7,260 nucleotides of DNA from Magnetococcales bacterium (GTDB taxonomy: Bacteria > Pseudomonadota > Magnetococcia > Magnetococcales > Magnetaquicoccaceae): contig JADGCR010000113.1 in NCBI GenBank assembly GCA_015228895.1, forward strand, positions 1-7,260, written 5' to 3'. The notes under the pieces were generated by a model that saw only the letters and a program-made list of their open reading frames with translations, ran no database searches and was not told the DNA's origin. The translations under genes and the position numbers were made by a program. Of the stretch, positions 5,879 through 7,260 are shown piece after piece. How positions within the stretch are numbered: the stretch's first letter is position 1; each line of letters starts with the position of its first letter.

Positions 5879-7260
5879 ATGTCCGGATTCAAACCTCACC
5901 GCCTCCTGGGTCTTCTCCTCCTGCCCCTGCAGGCCGGAACGGTATTCCCTGCCGGTCCGGCGGACGCCGGAGAGGCGGGAACCACCCGTCTGCCGGAAGT
6001 CACCGTCTCCGCCCCGCGTGAATCCGCTGTCCGCGAGGAAGAACCCCTCGTGGCCAAACGCACCGAAACCAACGACACCGCGCAACTGCTCAAAACGCAT
6101 CCCGGAGTCAATCTGGCCACGGGAGGCGGGGTTTCCAGCCTGCCGATCATCCACGGTCTCGGGGATGACCGCCTTGCCGTCACCCTGGATGGCATGCCCA
6201 TCACCTCCGCCTGCGCCAATCACATGAATCCCCCCCTCTCCTACGTCGATCCGGCGCAAGTGGGAGGCATCAACGTCATGGCGGGCATCGCCCCGGTCAG
6301 TGCCGGCGGGGACAACATCGGCGGGGCCATCGCCATCACCTCTCCGGCCCCGGTTTTCGCCCCCGCCGGCTCGGAGAGCCAAGCCAGTGGCCGCATCGCC
6401 ACCCACTACCGCAGCAACAACAACAGCCTGGGCGGCTCCTTCGACGCCACCCTGGCCGGGCGGAACACAAGCTTTGCCTACAGCGGCGCCGCCGATCACG
6501 CCCAGGATTATACCGACGGCCACGGAGACCGTGTCCGGGCCTCCCTTTATGAAACCCAGAACCACAGCATCACCCTGGCGGGACGGGGGGACGAGCAGGA
6601 GGCCGTGGTCAAGATCGGCATGCAGTTCATGCCCTATCAGGGTTTCCCGAATCAGCGCATGGACCTGACCGAAAACCAGGGTCTCTTTCTCAACACCGGC
6701 TACAAAGGCTCCTTCGGCTGGGGTGATCTCGATACCAGAGTCTACTGGCAGGACACCCGCCATGAGATGAACTACATCGCCTCCGAAAAGAGCGGCAATA
6801 TGCCGATGAAGACCCACGGTGTCGATCTGGGATACGACGTGAAAGGCGAAATCCAGCTTTCCGCGCAACATGCCCTCAAGGTGGGCCACGATTTCCACCG
6901 CTTCACCCTGGACGACTGGTGGCCCCCCATTTCGGCCACTCCCAACGGGGGCATGAGTCCGGATACCTTCCGGAACATCAACAACGGGCAGCGGGACCGT
7001 TTCGGTCTGTTCGGCGAATGGCAGGCCCAATGGCAGCCGGAATGGACCACTCTTCTGGGCCTGCGCGGGGATGTGGTGCGCATGGATGCCGATCCGGTTC
7101 AGGGCTATTCCCGGTTGAACACGGCGGCGGTGCGTTACGCCACCGATGCCGATGCCTTCAATGCCCGGGACCGGGATCGCACGGACAACAATATCGACCT
7201 CACCGCCACCGTGCGTTATGAGCCCAGCCCCAACGCCACCTATGAAGGCGGCTACGCCCG
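5879..7260 (+). CDS. TonB-dependent outer-membrane receptor, OprC-like, probable copper importer (3' end outside window)
   Basis: The first 460 codons of a receptor that imports its ligand through the outer membrane using TonB energy; no stop codon before the window ends, so the C-terminal barrel is missing. A signal peptide occupies about residues 1-25. LPEVTVSAP (38-46) resembles a TonB box. The plug covers roughly 55-160, with LAVTLDGMPI (99-108) and GGDNIGGAIAI (143-153); the barrel starts near 170. The plug has SACANHMNPPLSYVDP (110-125), giving CxxxM at C112/M116, and the barrel has RHEM (294-297), giving HxM at H295/M297. This is the CxxxM-HxM pattern known to bind copper in Pseudomonas OprC, so copper is the likely substrate; that part is inference. 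ATG 5879 has an AAGGTG site 4 nt upstream. Transcribed divergently from the COQ10/RatA operon. Confidence 0.9.
   Translation, partial: MSGFKPHRLLGLLLLPLQAGTVFPAGPADAGEAGTTRLPEVTVSAPRESAVREEEPLVAKRTETNDTAQLLKTHPGVNLATGGGVSSLPIIHGLGDDRLAVTLDGMPITSACANHMNPPLSYVDPAQVGGINVMAGIAPVSAGGDNIGGAIAITSPAPVFAPAGSESQASGRIATHYRSNNNSLGGSFDATLAGRNTSFAYSGAADHAQDYTDGHGDRVRASLYETQNHSITLAGRGDEQEAVVKIGMQFMPYQGFPNQRMDLTENQGLFLNTGYKGSFGWGDLDTRVYWQDTRHEMNYIASEKSGNMPMKTHGVDLGYDVKGEIQLSAQHALKVGHDFHRFTLDDWWPPISATPNGGMSPDTFRNINNGQRDRFGLFGEWQAQWQPEWTTLLGLRGDVVRMDADPVQGYSRLNTAAVRYATDADAFNARDRDRTDNNIDLTATVRYEPSPNATYEGGYA

Noticed and set aside
5858..7030. Minus-strand open frame (390 codons) opposite the TonB receptor
   Set aside because: The plus strand encodes a recognisable receptor with signal peptide, plug motifs and copper-site residues; the minus product is glycine/valine-rich without motifs, a typical shadow frame.

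Overview
The window looks like chromosomal DNA of a GC-rich Gram-negative proteobacterium that respires with ubiquinone. The evidence is a three-gene cytochrome bc1 operon of proteobacterial type, two COQ10/RatA-type quinone-binding proteins, a periplasmic DsbA-like protein and a TonB-dependent outer-membrane receptor. I cannot name the genus. A microaerophilic lineage is possible, given a candidate FNR site beside the bc1 genes, but that is inference. There are no mobile elements, CRISPR arrays, rRNAs or tRNAs that I can see, and all genes appear intact except the last, which runs off the window.

Layout: (1) 49-2706, minus strand: petA-petB-petC (Rieske protein, cytochrome b, cytochrome c1), tightly spaced and closed by a strong intrinsic terminator right after petC. 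(2) 2707-2950: divergent intergenic region holding a possible sigma70-like promoter for petABC and a near-consensus FNR-type box. (3) 2951-3436, plus strand: trmL, a tRNA wobble-base methyltransferase. (4) 3437-3562: convergent gap with two hairpins. (5) 3563-5512, minus strand: an apparent operon of two tandem, diverged COQ10/RatA-like START proteins followed by a secreted DsbA-like thioredoxin-fold protein that carries an N-terminal SurA-like helical region. (6) 5513-5878: divergent, partly AT-rich regulatory region with an inverted repeat and a candidate promoter. (7) 5879-7260, plus strand: the first 460 codons of a TonB-dependent receptor carrying the CxxxM and HxM elements known from the copper importer OprC.

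How it fits together: bc1 oxidises ubiquinol and reduces cytochrome c. COQ10-type proteins bind ubiquinone and are needed for its efficient use in respiration. The DsbA-like protein acts on periplasmic thiols. The receptor is predicted to import copper, a cofactor for terminal oxidases and other respiratory enzymes. A shared respiration theme is plausible but only the bc1 operon is certain. The most unusual items are the tandem COQ10/RatA pair in an operon with a thiol-disulfide protein, the OprC-like copper site, the FNR-like box, and an extra charged helical segment in cytochrome c1. I do not see a clearly novel multi-gene system.
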